Source: DATJBF01 sp035515475 (GTDB lineage: Bacteria; Verrucomicrobiota; Verrucomicrobiia; Palsa-1439). Taken from it: a DNA stretch of 44,890 bases. The stretch lies in contig DATJBF010000088.1 in the NCBI GenBank assembly GCA_035515475.1, forward strand, positions 1 through 44,890, written 5' to 3'. Positions 8,912-17,287 of the stretch are shown in pieces (positions within the stretch are counted from its first letter, which is position 1; each line of letters opens with the position of its first letter). The translations under genes were made by a program, and so were the position numbers. The notes below the pieces were generated by a model. That model was not told the origin of the DNA and did no database searches. It worked only from the letters and a program-made list of their open reading frames with translations.

Positions 8912-8966
8912 AACCACCATTCCCCACAACGCCCCACATTCAGCCACAACGGCCCAAACGTGTCAA
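8912..8966 (-). promoter_or_regulatory. mraZ promoter with five MraZ boxes
   Basis: Reading leftward, a TTGACA -35 hexamer (8966-8961) is followed after 17 nt by CTGAAT (8943-8938) as a weak -10. Overlapping and following it are TGGNN boxes at exact 10-bp spacing: TGGGC (8956-8952), TGGCT (8946-8942), TGGGG (8936-8932), TGGGG (8926-8922) and TGGTT (8916-8912), separated by 5-nt spacers. MraZ proteins are known to bind TGGGN repeats with 5-nt spacers, so this is very probably the autoregulatory operator of the dcw cluster. Confidence 0.85.
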
Positions 8967-9019
8967 CATCTTTTCAAAGGAAATCTGCAAGATGTTTCCG
9001 CGAGCCTTCGACGCCTTGT

Positions 9020-9817
9020 TTATCTTGCGTCCGGGGCGTTTCCGAAAAGAAAAACCAGCGCCCGCCAAGCGCGCTCCCGCCAGCAACGCTCGTTGTGCTC
9101 AGCCCCCTTGTCCTCGAAATAACAGAGGTCCCTGCCCGCCCGCCAGCCCCGGCCGAGATAAGCCTGGTAAACCCGGCGCGACTGCGGCGCGCCATCCCGG
9201 ACCGTCCCGCAGTCCAGATAAATCCGCAGGTCCTGGCGCTCGCGCCCGTTCACGAAATCGACGAACGATTTTCCCTGACGGTCGCGCACCTGAAACGCGC
9301 CCGACAAACACGCCGTCTTGCTGAACGTCTCGGAGAGTTTGTGCGCCATCCACAACGAGACGAGCCCGCCCAACGACGAACCCATCAATGCGGTGTGCTT
9401 GCGATCTCTCTTGGTGGGGAATCTCCGATCCACATATCGTTTCACCACGTCGACAACGTAGTTGGCGTACGGATGCGTGAGAATATCATCGTAGGTCTTG
9501 CCCGGCGTGTACTCGCGATCACGCGCGTGCGAGTTCGGGATGCCGACCAAGATGATCGGCTCCATTTCCCCCTCGCGGGTGAGTTCGTCGACAATCTGAT
9601 TCAGGTACCAACCACCGTGACCAAAACAACAATGCGGGTCGTCCCAGATGTTCTGTCCGTCGTGACAGTACAACACCGGGAAATGTCGACGGTGATCGTC
9701 CTCGGCCAGTTCGGGCAGATAGACGTAAATGGGCCGTTGCGCCAGATGCCCGAACCGGGGAAGCACCCGGGATTCGTCAACGACGTGAAAGCGCGGTGAC
9801 TCGGGCAATCGGATCAT
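9020..9817 (-). CDS. putative esterase, alpha/beta-hydrolase (esterase D / Fes-like family)
   Basis: The 265-residue protein matches the putative-esterase family (PF00756-type) that includes enterochelin esterases and S-formylglutathione hydrolases. Visible are YLPELAEDDHRRHFPVLYCHDGQ (about 33-55), the nucleophile elbow GSSLGG with Ser148, Asp202 in YLDCG and His241 in AEHNE, a plausible Ser-Asp-His triad. The substrate cannot be told. There is no signal peptide, so it is probably cytoplasmic. The ATG at 9817 overlaps the metG stop as ATGA. The open frame reaches further upstream, but only as a shadow of metG. It ends 132 nt before the mraZ start codon. Confidence 0.85.
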   Translation of the reverse strand: MIRLPESPRFHVVDESRVLPRFGHLAQRPIYVYLPELAEDDHRRHFPVLYCHDGQNIWDDPHCCFGHGGWYLNQIVDELTREGEMEPIILVGIPNSHARDREYTPGKTYDDILTHPYANYVVDVVKRYVDRRFPTKRDRKHTALMGSSLGGLVSLWMAHKLSETFSKTACLSGAFQVRDRQGKSFVDFVNGRERQDLRIYLDCGTVRDGAPQSRRVYQAYLGRGWRAGRDLCYFEDKGAEHNERCWRERAWRALVFLFGNAPDAR

Positions 9818-11319
9818 GTGCGTTTCGGAAAGAGCGGCGTCACCTGACCGATCTTTGTGCCTGCGGTGACCCTGCCCCACCCGACTTCCTGCGCCAGCAC
9901 GTCGAGCTTTCCTCCCACGCCGAGTTGCCCGCGGATCTGCACGGCGCTCGTCGGCATGAACGGCGCCACCAGAACGGAAATCAACCGCGCCGATTCCGCC
10001 AGGTTGTACAGCACGGAGCCGAGCCGTCCCGCCTGAGCGGGATCCTTCGCCAGCGCCCACGGTTTGCTTTCTTCGACGTACCGATTGGCGCGCGTGACAA
10101 AACTCCACAGCGCTTCTAATGCGGCACTGAAGTCCAACTCATCCATCCGCGCGCGATACGTGGCCACCAGCGTCTCCGCGTCCGCGCGCAAGTCCGCGTC
10201 ACCCGGCCCCGGCACGACACCGCCCCGATACCGTTGGATCATCGACAGCGTCCGGTTAACCAGATTTCCCAGATCGTTGGCCAGGTCCGCGTTGTACCGC
10301 TGCTCGAGTCGCGCCCAGGCAAAATCGCCGTCGCCGTTGAACGGCACCTCGCGCATGAGATAATAGCGCAACACGTCGGCGCTGTGTTTCGCCAGCGCCT
10401 CCGTCGGCTCGATCATCGTGCCCCGCGTCTTGCTCATCTTTTCGCCTTCCACGGAGATGAAACCGTGCGCGAACACCATCCTCGGCAACGGCAGTCCGGC
10501 CGCCAACAGCACGGCGGGCCAGATCGTGCAGTGGAACCGCGTAATGTCTTTGCCAATAATATGCACGTCGGCGGGCCACCAGCGCTGAAAGTGCGCGTCA
10601 TCGCTGCCGTAGCCGATGGCGCTGATATAGTTCACCAGCGCATCGAACCAGATCCAAATGGTCTGTTCCGGCTTCAGCGGGCAGGCCACGCCCCAGCGGA
10701 CGTTGCTGCGGGTGAAACTCACGTCCTGCAACCCCTCGCGCAACAGCGCCAGAATTTCGTTCCGCCGGATGACCGGCTCGATGCGAAACTCCCCCGTCTC
10801 GATCAGTTTCTGGAGCCGCTCCTGAAACGCGCTCAGCTTGAAGAACAGGTTCTTCTCCTTCACCCGTTCGAGCGGCCGCTTATGGGTGGGGCACTGGAAA
10901 TCCGGCGCATCCTTCTCGGTGTAGTAGTTTTCGCAACTCGGACAGTACAACCCCTCGTAATCGCCCTCGTACAGGTGGCCCGCGTCGGCAATCCGCTGGA
11001 ACAACAGTTTCACCGCCGCCTCGTGTTGCGGGTCGGTCGTGCGCACGAAGCCGTCGTAGGAAATCCCGAGTTCCTTCCAGGCCTCGGTGAACGCGGGAAT
11101 CATACGGTCGCAATACTCGCGCGGGGTCACTCCGTCCTTCTCGGCCTGACGCTGCACGTTCAAACTGTGCTCGTCCGTCCCCGTCAGGAAAAACACATCG
11201 TCGCCGCACAACCGCCGATACCGCGCGCAGACGTCGGCCCCGATCTTTTCGAGCGCGTGCCCGAGATGTGGCCGCGCATTGATGTAGTCGATGGCCGTGG
11301 TGACGAAGAATTTTCCCAT
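9814..11319 (-). CDS. metG: methionyl-tRNA synthetase MetG
   Basis: Charges tRNA-Met with methionine. The 501 residues form a class I synthetase with the HIGH motif as HLGH (18-21) and KMSKT at 294-298. A metal-binding knuckle is suggested by C126-x2-C129 and C143-x2-H146. The anticodon-binding helical domain follows. It ends without the C-terminal EMAP/Trbp111-type tRNA-binding domain carried by some MetRS proteins. Start MGKFFVTTAIDY is typical. It overlaps the esterase start by 4 nt. The upstream neighbour ends 67 nt away and belongs to a less GC-rich insert. Confidence 0.97.
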   Translation of the reverse strand: MGKFFVTTAIDYINARPHLGHALEKIGADVCARYRRLCGDDVFFLTGTDEHSLNVQRQAEKDGVTPREYCDRMIPAFTEAWKELGISYDGFVRTTDPQHEAAVKLLFQRIADAGHLYEGDYEGLYCPSCENYYTEKDAPDFQCPTHKRPLERVKEKNLFFKLSAFQERLQKLIETGEFRIEPVIRRNEILALLREGLQDVSFTRSNVRWGVACPLKPEQTIWIWFDALVNYISAIGYGSDDAHFQRWWPADVHIIGKDITRFHCTIWPAVLLAAGLPLPRMVFAHGFISVEGEKMSKTRGTMIEPTEALAKHSADVLRYYLMREVPFNGDGDFAWARLEQRYNADLANDLGNLVNRTLSMIQRYRGGVVPGPGDADLRADAETLVATYRARMDELDFSAALEALWSFVTRANRYVEESKPWALAKDPAQAGRLGSVLYNLAESARLISVLVAPFMPTSAVQIRGQLGVGGKLDVLAQEVGWGRVTAGTKIGQVTPLFPKRT

Positions 11320-11386
11320 GCGCGCGAGATATTCGCAGCTTCACGGAACTGAGTCAAACCGCGAATGGATAGCCGGCCGAACGTGC

Positions 11387-11935
11387 TCAGGGGCTCTGCA
11401 GGTTCAACATATGGATTAACCACTGCGCAATCAAAGTTCCCGCAATTCCGAGTCCAAACGCAATAATCGCCAGCCAAATTTCGTGCTTTTTGTTCTTCCA
11501 GAAACCGGGCACTGCTTTACGGGTTTGATGGACGCTTATCTGCAAGTCCTGATCCAGTTGATGAATCAATTGCTCGGCCTCGCTTTCAAAAGCAGCCAGA
11601 TTCTGGTGATTTGTAGGCCGGCGCGATTCTGGACCGAAATACATTCTCTTGCATTCTGCAAAGAAGGCTCCAAGCTTCTGAGAAATCGCGGTTTTGGTAA
11701 ACGCTTGGTCGAGACCGGGCCCAACTGCCTCAACGTATATCTCGACCATGCCGTGTTCCAGTTGTTTCATCTTCCCGAGGCACATAACGCGCAAGCCTGC
11801 ATCTACGCCCGATGAATAGAGGGCGCCGTTGATGTTGGCATGCCCCATCATTTTGTTCGCCTCATTCTTCAGTGTGCTGAGTAGCTCCTGATATGTCTTG
11901 TCAGATTTTGCCTCAGCAAGCTCAATGGTTCTCAT
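11387..11935 (-). CDS. unknown tail-anchored membrane protein of the SIR2-kinase operon
   Basis: A 182-residue protein I do not recognise. Residues 1-145 are soluble and mostly helical by eye. A basic KNKKHE (147-152) precedes one strong membrane segment at about 153-175 (IWLAIIAFGLGIAGTLIAQW), close to the C-terminus, so it is probably a tail-anchored protein facing the cytoplasm. There is no signal peptide. The ATG overlaps the kinase stop as ATGA, implying coupling and a functional link. Base composition is less GC-rich than metG downstream. In defence operons, small membrane proteins often serve as effectors or sensors, but that role here is inference. Confidence 0.75.
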   Translation of the reverse strand: MRTIELAEAKSDKTYQELLSTLKNEANKMMGHANINGALYSSGVDAGLRVMCLGKMKQLEHGMVEIYVEAVGPGLDQAFTKTAISQKLGAFFAECKRMYFGPESRRPTNHQNLAAFESEAEQLIHQLDQDLQISVHQTRKAVPGFWKNKKHEIWLAIIAFGLGIAGTLIAQWLIHMLNLQSP

Positions 11936-13638
11936 AAGCCCTGCCCTGCTTCTTCATGGTTCAGATCGATTCTCTCACCAGAGACAAATTCACAAAATTT
12001 CTCGACCTGATTGAGGTCCGTTCCAGGCACGAGAGACGCCAACTTCTTGGAGTGCAGTTCGTACTTTTCTTTATCATTTAGCCGCCTCGCCGCCTCGCGG
12101 GCTTGATAATGCGCTACCGCTTTCACTTTTGGCATTGCAGGGTCTTCACAACCGTCAGGCGCCTTGGTTTCCGCTGCCATGTGATAGGCCCGAAGCGAAT
12201 CGTCTCTGAGTCCCATTTGTGCGTAGATGCCACCAAGATTGAAATAGATCTCCGTCAGATCAATCGTATGCTGCATGCCTTTCAAAGTTTGAAGCAACAA
12301 TTCAAGCAAACCTAATGCGACCCTCTTATCCGAATGCTTTCTCACGACCAAGATCACCCTTCTAATCAGGTAACTCGGATGTCGAGGGTCCGCCTGCCAC
12401 TGCCTAAACGCAGACTCAGTGTATTTCAGAATTCTATCGTTTGCCTCCTGCTGGCGTCCAGCAGCCTGTAGATTTTCGACCTGTTTTACAACCTGCTCAG
12501 ATCCGGCAGCACAGATCACACTTCGCACTTCTGGTCTGTTCAGGAAATCTTCGTGTTGTTTTTGAGTCGAGCCTTTGCGTCGAATGAAATGGTAGATGTC
12601 CGAGGCTTTTGGGCTCGAGGTTACGCCGAATATTCGTTCCATCACTGGGCGGGCGGATTGGGTAACTTTGCACAAGTCGCTTTTTAATTCATCATATTCC
12701 GAATAGCGAGATCCCGGCACAGGATGCAGCATTCTAAGAAGAATGTTGTTGAGACGTTTGGAGAAAGTGCTCGCCGCAAGTATTTGCCGCGCCGTCCCGT
12801 AGTAATCGTGCAAAGTAAGCTGGACGACTGGGTGAACACCGTCTTCGTACGGCAGCCGGCCAAAAAGCAGCTGAAAGTAGATCAGGCCCAACGAGAATAC
12901 ATCCGACGGCACACTGGAACGAATCCCTCGAACAAACCGTTCTGGAGCCATATACAAGATGGTGCCGAGATTGTTAAACGTTCGCAAAGCCTCTTCATGA
13001 GAGGGGGGAAGTCCGGCCACCCGCTCAAGCTGAGGTTCTTTTATGGAGGCGAGACCCCAGTCAGAAACCAAGTAGCTCTTCTTCCTAATCGAATCTTCGG
13101 GATATCTCACCCCGCGATCTGGGTCCCAGTCATAAAGGATGTTGCCCGGCTTGAGATCGAGGTGTAAGACCTTGCTTGTGGTGAATGCATACGCAAGCCC
13201 GTCAACAATGTCCGAGAGGATGAAGGTCGCCTCTTGGAGGTTGAGCTTGCGGTGAGTGTTCAAGACATCGATTAGGGATCCCTCACATCGAGGCATCGCT
13301 GCCACCCACCCATCGGAACCCGCTTCAAGAATCTCAGAAAGCGGGACAACGTGTGGGTGGTCGAATCCTGCCCAGACCGTCAGTTCGCGACGGAACAAGA
13401 TTCTGGCTTCATCATCAAGGAATTCTGGTAGCACCGACTTAACTGCCATGAAAAGGCGATGGACGGCAAACGAAAAATCGTTTCGTGACTCATATTCCTT
13501 GTCCTTTTCAAGCATGAGAACCAGCCCCATTCCACCGCGGGCTGTCTCTGTGATAGTATAAGGTGTCCTGCCGAGTTGGACACGGTCGCCAACTTGGAGT
13601 TCGGATATGCTTTCTCTGCTGTGCCCAAACGTCTCCAT
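11932..13638 (-). CDS. Ser/Thr protein kinase with C-terminal TPR-like region
   Basis: With ATG 13638 the protein has 568 residues; a TTG at 13650 would add four, and positions here follow that longer form. The N-terminal half is a Hanks-type kinase domain: Gly-rich loop ARGGMGLV (37-44), Lys71 in FMAVKS, the catalytic loop HLDLKPGN (163-170) with Asp165, SDWGLA with metal-binding Asp197, and APE (235-237). The loop is HLD rather than HRD and the metal motif is DWG rather than DFG, but the essential Lys and Asp residues remain, so activity is likely. The C-terminal half is helical with TPR-like IYFNLGGIYAQMGLRDDSLRAY (about 468-489). No membrane segment is seen. It starts 34 nt after the SIR2-like stop and overlaps the next gene. 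Confidence 0.9.
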   Translation of the reverse strand: METFGHSRESISELQVGDRVQLGRTPYTITETARGGMGLVLMLEKDKEYESRNDFSFAVHRLFMAVKSVLPEFLDDEARILFRRELTVWAGFDHPHVVPLSEILEAGSDGWVAAMPRCEGSLIDVLNTHRKLNLQEATFILSDIVDGLAYAFTTSKVLHLDLKPGNILYDWDPDRGVRYPEDSIRKKSYLVSDWGLASIKEPQLERVAGLPPSHEEALRTFNNLGTILYMAPERFVRGIRSSVPSDVFSLGLIYFQLLFGRLPYEDGVHPVVQLTLHDYYGTARQILAASTFSKRLNNILLRMLHPVPGSRYSEYDELKSDLCKVTQSARPVMERIFGVTSSPKASDIYHFIRRKGSTQKQHEDFLNRPEVRSVICAAGSEQVVKQVENLQAAGRQQEANDRILKYTESAFRQWQADPRHPSYLIRRVILVVRKHSDKRVALGLLELLLQTLKGMQHTIDLTEIYFNLGGIYAQMGLRDDSLRAYHMAAETKAPDGCEDPAMPKVKAVAHYQAREAARRLNDKEKYELHSKKLASLVPGTDLNQVEKFCEFVSGERIDLNHEEAGQGL

Positions 13639-13672
13639 CGTATAAAGCAACTATTGCTGAGAGAAAATGGAC

Positions 13673-14887
13673 TTATTCAGTGAACCGCCGCTTAATCTCA
13701 GACCATTTCACCGCCTCAATGCCCTGCTCAACCTCAATCAGCCTTCCCTCTTTCTTCAGCGGATCCCAGATCTTCCTGAGAGAATCACGTGCGACTTCCT
13801 TCAGGCTGGTAATGTCCGGACACACGAGCACCATTTTTCGTTGGGGGTCACCCAAGATCCACTCAAGAATTCGTTCGTTGATCCCCTTGTCTCCTAGGGA
13901 ATAGCCACTGATAACCAGACAACGTGTAGAGAAAAGTTCGCGGTAGAAACGGGAGTGCAAGTCCGCGAATACCCCGCTCATGTAACGCAGCATCTTGTTA
14001 AAGGTTCCGATCAAAACCAATGGCCGAGGGGCACCCTCTGCTCGGCCACCATTACTCTCTTCGGAAGCCTCGCTATCAGCAGGCACAACCGGTCTTCCGC
14101 AGAACTCGACCATAGAGTCCCCCACATTTCGATGGAATGTGAACCAATCGACCGAGCCATGAAGCTTGAAGAGACGAACGCGAAAGCCGTCATCGTCAAA
14201 TAGGGCAGGATTCCAACGACGCACCTTGTTCGCATCCGGCCCCGATTCAAATCCATCCGTGAATGTAATGCCCTGATTGTCGTGTGCTGCCAAGCATGCT
14301 TCAAGGACTCTGTCATGATTCAGCGTGAAGAAGTCAACCTTATTGAACTCGTCATCGGAGCAGGCTTCGACCAAAACCGATAGAGATTCCAGATTCGAGG
14401 GGTTTCGGGAAAGAGACTCACGCACAACGTCCTCAATATAACCGGCCGTTTCCATCGCCAATTGATCCACATTCCAAACGTGGTCAATATTCCCTCGAAC
14501 TCGGAAGAACAGCGCCTCGACCAATGGCCCAATCTCTCGGCCAAAGGATACCACGACTGGGTTTTCGTATTCGCCTAGCGAATCGTCACGGAGTTGTGAG
14601 GCCACATAGTAGATGTCTTCATAATTCACGGCCCGTTTCCGCCACTGGCCATAGTTCTTGGCAATCTTACTCCGCAAGATTTGTGCAAAGCCGCCGACCA
14701 ATGCCACACGCTCATCCGGTATGGATTGAAATGCGGACTGTGTTTGCATGCGGACGTATAGTCCGCTGCATCTTGTGAACCCACTCCCGGATAACACGCA
14801 CTCGGTGATTTCCGAAGTCTTTGGCATTTGCGCCGGAATCGACGCACCCGCTCCCAACAGGAAGGCGATACGCGCCCCGTTTTTCAT
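13673..14887 (-). CDS. SIR2-like NAD-binding protein
   Basis: A 404-residue protein of the SIR2-like superfamily. It has the NAD-binding LLGAGAS (10-16), TLNHD (188-192) in place of the common TTNYD, the histidine motif KLHGS (241-245), and SGYSLGDKGINERI (327-340), the pattern found near the C-terminus of SIR2-like domains in bacterial defence proteins. Such proteins typically hydrolyse NAD+ rather than deacetylate, and no zinc Cys cluster is visible. ATG 14887 has AAGGGG upstream and lies 11 nt after the wecA stop. The frame remains open further upstream only within wecA. Sequence is clearly less GC-rich than wecA. It heads a three-gene unit with a kinase and a membrane protein. Confidence 0.88.
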   Translation of the reverse strand: MKNGARIAFLLGAGASIPAQMPKTSEITECVLSGSGFTRCSGLYVRMQTQSAFQSIPDERVALVGGFAQILRSKIAKNYGQWRKRAVNYEDIYYVASQLRDDSLGEYENPVVVSFGREIGPLVEALFFRVRGNIDHVWNVDQLAMETAGYIEDVVRESLSRNPSNLESLSVLVEACSDDEFNKVDFFTLNHDRVLEACLAAHDNQGITFTDGFESGPDANKVRRWNPALFDDDGFRVRLFKLHGSVDWFTFHRNVGDSMVEFCGRPVVPADSEASEESNGGRAEGAPRPLVLIGTFNKMLRYMSGVFADLHSRFYRELFSTRCLVISGYSLGDKGINERILEWILGDPQRKMVLVCPDITSLKEVARDSLRKIWDPLKKEGRLIEVEQGIEAVKWSEIKRRFTE

Positions 14888-14898
14888 ACCACACCCCT

Positions 14899-15990
14899 TC
14901 ACTTCCCGCCGAGGCGTTCCAGCAGGGTGACGATGGCGAGAATACAAATGGCCTGGACGATCACCACCAGCGCCGCGGCCATTTCCGACCACAACAGAAT
15001 CGTCGCGCCCAGCCCGAGCGTCAGCGTGATCAGGTAAATCAACGTGACCGCCCAGCTTTGCGGGAGACCCAGACGCACGAGCCGATGGGAAAGATGGTTC
15101 ACGTCGCCCTGATAGACCGGCTGGCCGCGGTGAAAGCGAATCCACATCACCATCACCAGATCGAACAGCGGCACCGCCAGCACCAGCAGGGGAATCAACA
15201 CCGGCAGCAGCGTGGGCGTTCCCCGCCGATAGAACGTGACGCAAATCGGCAGCACCGCCAGCATGTAACCGACAAAATGACTGCCGGCGTCCCCGAGAAA
15301 AATGCTGGCCGGCTTGAAATTGTGCGGGAGGAATCCGAACAGCGCGCCCGCCAGCGCCACGGCCAACAGGCACACGAAGAACTCATGCTGAATTCCGGCG
15401 ATGAATCCAAACAACCCCGCGCACACCAAGCCGATGCCCGCGCACAGCCCGTCCATGTTGTCCAAAAAGTTCATGGCGTTGGTGATCGTCACAATCCACA
15501 ACACCGTCAGCAGGAAATTCACCGCCGCGCTGTGGATGAACAGGGTCACCCGCATCCCCGCCAGGGCCACCAGCGAGGCGATCACAATCTGCGCCACGAA
15601 CTTTGTCCGCGCCTTCAGCTCGTACTTGTCGTCGTACAACCCCAACGCGATCATCAAGGCGCCGCCCACCACGACCACCAACAGCTTCGGCCACACGGAG
15701 AACGCGCCGTCCAGATACAGCTTCACGTCGGGCATATCGATGACGGGCAGGTCCACGTTCGAGGCCAACGGGAGCACGACCAGATAGTTGAACACCACAT
15801 TGGCGGCGAAGGCGCAAAACACCGCCGGCCCACCCAGCAGCGGCATCGCCTCGGTGTGGGTCTTGCGTTCCTGATCGGGCTGATCGATAAACCCCCACTG
15901 GAACGACAGGCGTTTGAACAATGGCGTGAGAAGCAACGCCAGCACGAAGCTGACATCGAACACGTACAAATAAACCAACAGCCAATGCAT
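14899..15990 (-). CDS. undecaprenyl-phosphate GlcNAc-1-phosphate transferase (WecA/TagO type)
   Basis: Polytopic membrane enzyme that starts an undecaprenyl-linked surface polysaccharide by moving a sugar-1-phosphate from its UDP donor to the lipid. About 363 residues with some ten to eleven hydrophobic segments. Motifs are LYDDKYELKARTKF, NAMNFLDNMDGL, IFLGDAGSHFVGY and the cytoplasmic-loop HLSHRLVRLG, which group it with WecA/TagO rather than MraY. ATG 15990 is chosen; a GTG at 15996 would add two residues. No clear ribosome-binding site is seen for either. It lies downstream of a GT4 glycosyltransferase and a GT-C protein and directly upstream of the SIR2-like gene. Confidence 0.92.
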   Translation of the reverse strand: MHWLLVYLYVFDVSFVLALLLTPLFKRLSFQWGFIDQPDQERKTHTEAMPLLGGPAVFCAFAANVVFNYLVVLPLASNVDLPVIDMPDVKLYLDGAFSVWPKLLVVVVGGALMIALGLYDDKYELKARTKFVAQIVIASLVALAGMRVTLFIHSAAVNFLLTVLWIVTITNAMNFLDNMDGLCAGIGLVCAGLFGFIAGIQHEFFVCLLAVALAGALFGFLPHNFKPASIFLGDAGSHFVGYMLAVLPICVTFYRRGTPTLLPVLIPLLVLAVPLFDLVMVMWIRFHRGQPVYQGDVNHLSHRLVRLGLPQSWAVTLIYLITLTLGLGATILLWSEMAAALVVIVQAICILAIVTLLERLGGK

Positions 15991-15997
15991 GGTCACA

Positions 15998-16140
15998 CCG
16001 GAAAATCCGAAATCCGAACCTCGAAATCCGAATTCACCCGACCCCGGAACGACGGTATCGGTGTGGCTGCGCTCGCTTTGGCCATTCGGATTTCGGTCAT
16101 TGGTGCTTGTCTCGAGTTTCGGGTTTCGTGCTTCGAGTTT
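15998..16140. repeat. dispersed AAATCCGAA-type repeat tract
   Basis: Repeated words GAAATCCGAA, CGAACCTCGAAATCCGAA and, on the other side, TTCGGATTTCGG, CGAGTTTCGGGTTTCG, CTTCGAGTTTCC. This kind of tract is a frequent intergenic repeat in planctomycete and verrucomicrobial genomes. It runs into the end of the upstream glycosyltransferase gene and appears to supply its last residues. Confidence 0.6.
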
Positions 16141-17287
16141 CCGCCCCTAAGCGGCGGTACAGTTTGTCGAGTTCCTGCACCATCAACTCCTCGGAGAATC
16201 GCTCCCTGACCAACCCCCTGCCTGTAGCGCCCATTCTATCGGCCAGCCCCCGGTCCTGCAACAACCGAATCACCGCCGCCGCCAGGCCGCTTACGTCACC
16301 CGGTTCCACCAGCAAACCCGTCTGGCCATCCAGGCAAACCTCACGCGCCCCGTCCACGTCGAATGCCACGACGGGTTTCCCGCACGCCAGCGCCTGGGGC
16401 ACCGCCCGCGGCAATCCTTCGCGCAGCGACAAATGCACGAGCACGTCCATCGACGCCACGTAACGGGGGATCTCATGGGGTGGCACCAGTCCCGCGAACA
16501 CGAACCGATCGCGCAGACCCATCTCCTTCGCCCATTGTGCAAATCGCTTCCGATAAACCCCGTCGCCCACCAGGAGAAACTTCACCCGGGGCACCGTCGC
16601 GCAAATCCGCGGCGCGGCTTGGAACAAGAACTCGTGTCCCTTCAAGCGAAACAGCCGCGCAATCTTGCCGACCACCAGGTCGTCCTTCACGATCCCCAAT
16701 GATCGCCGAAGACCTTCGTCACGCCGCGCGCCAACGAACGCGTCGACGTCCATCCCGCTGTAAATCGTCACGAACTTGCCCGGCGTACCCACTCCGGCGG
16801 CCAGGTACCGCGCCGTCATCGCGTCGGCCACCGACACGAATTGCGTGGTCCACGCACCCGCCAACTGTTCCGCCCACCGAAACAGCCAGTTGCCAATAGG
16901 ATTTTGGTGGTCGTAGAACGATGGCCCGTGAATGGTATGCACGATGATCGGCACCCGCGCCAGTTTCGCCGCGAGGCGCCCGACGAACCCCGCCTTCCCG
17001 CTGTGCGTATGCACGATGTCGTAACGACCGTTCGCGAACAACCGCTGCAACGCCAGGCAGGCCGGCGCGTCGCGCAGCGGATTCGGCGCGCGCTGCAGTT
17101 CTTTGATAACAATGACCGGCACACCCGCGGCAGTTGCCTGGTCGCGAAGCGATCCCTCCGGTCCCGTTTGTGGGCCGATGACCAAATCGACATCGTAGCC
17201 TCGTTTCCGCAGACCGAGGCAACTCGCCACGGTGTTCTCTTGCGCACCGCCCACGATCAACCGCGTGATGACATGACAAACTTTCAT
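16097..17287 (-). CDS. glycosyltransferase family 4 protein
   Basis: A 396-residue GT-B fold glycosyltransferase. It opens with MKVCHVITRLIVGGAQENTV, the usual GT4 start, then IVHTHSGKAGFVGRLAA, and has the C-terminal donor-site block SLREGLPRAVPQALACGKPV and DGQTGLLVEPGD. It probably transfers a sugar from a nucleotide donor to a lipid-linked surface glycan in the cytoplasm; donor and acceptor are unknown. ATG 17287 overlaps the upstream GT-C stop as ATGA. The last 15 or so residues (ETRSTKPETRDKHQ) come from the repeat tract at 15998-16140 and look like an added tail. Confidence 0.9.
   Translation of the reverse strand: MKVCHVITRLIVGGAQENTVASCLGLRKRGYDVDLVIGPQTGPEGSLRDQATAAGVPVIVIKELQRAPNPLRDAPACLALQRLFANGRYDIVHTHSGKAGFVGRLAAKLARVPIIVHTIHGPSFYDHQNPIGNWLFRWAEQLAGAWTTQFVSVADAMTARYLAAGVGTPGKFVTIYSGMDVDAFVGARRDEGLRRSLGIVKDDLVVGKIARLFRLKGHEFLFQAAPRICATVPRVKFLLVGDGVYRKRFAQWAKEMGLRDRFVFAGLVPPHEIPRYVASMDVLVHLSLREGLPRAVPQALACGKPVVAFDVDGAREVCLDGQTGLLVEPGDVSGLAAAVIRLLQDRGLADRMGATGRGLVRERFSEELMVQELDKLYRRLGAETRSTKPETRDKHQ

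Noticed and set aside
14888..15373. N-terminal extension of the SIR2-like protein
   Set aside because: The extra 162 codons overlap wecA in another frame and look like shadow sequence, while ATG 14887 has a good ribosome-binding site and starts right before the NAD-binding motif.
14821..16209. Plus-strand open frame of 462 codons over wecA
   Set aside because: Antisense shadow rich in His, Gln and Arg.
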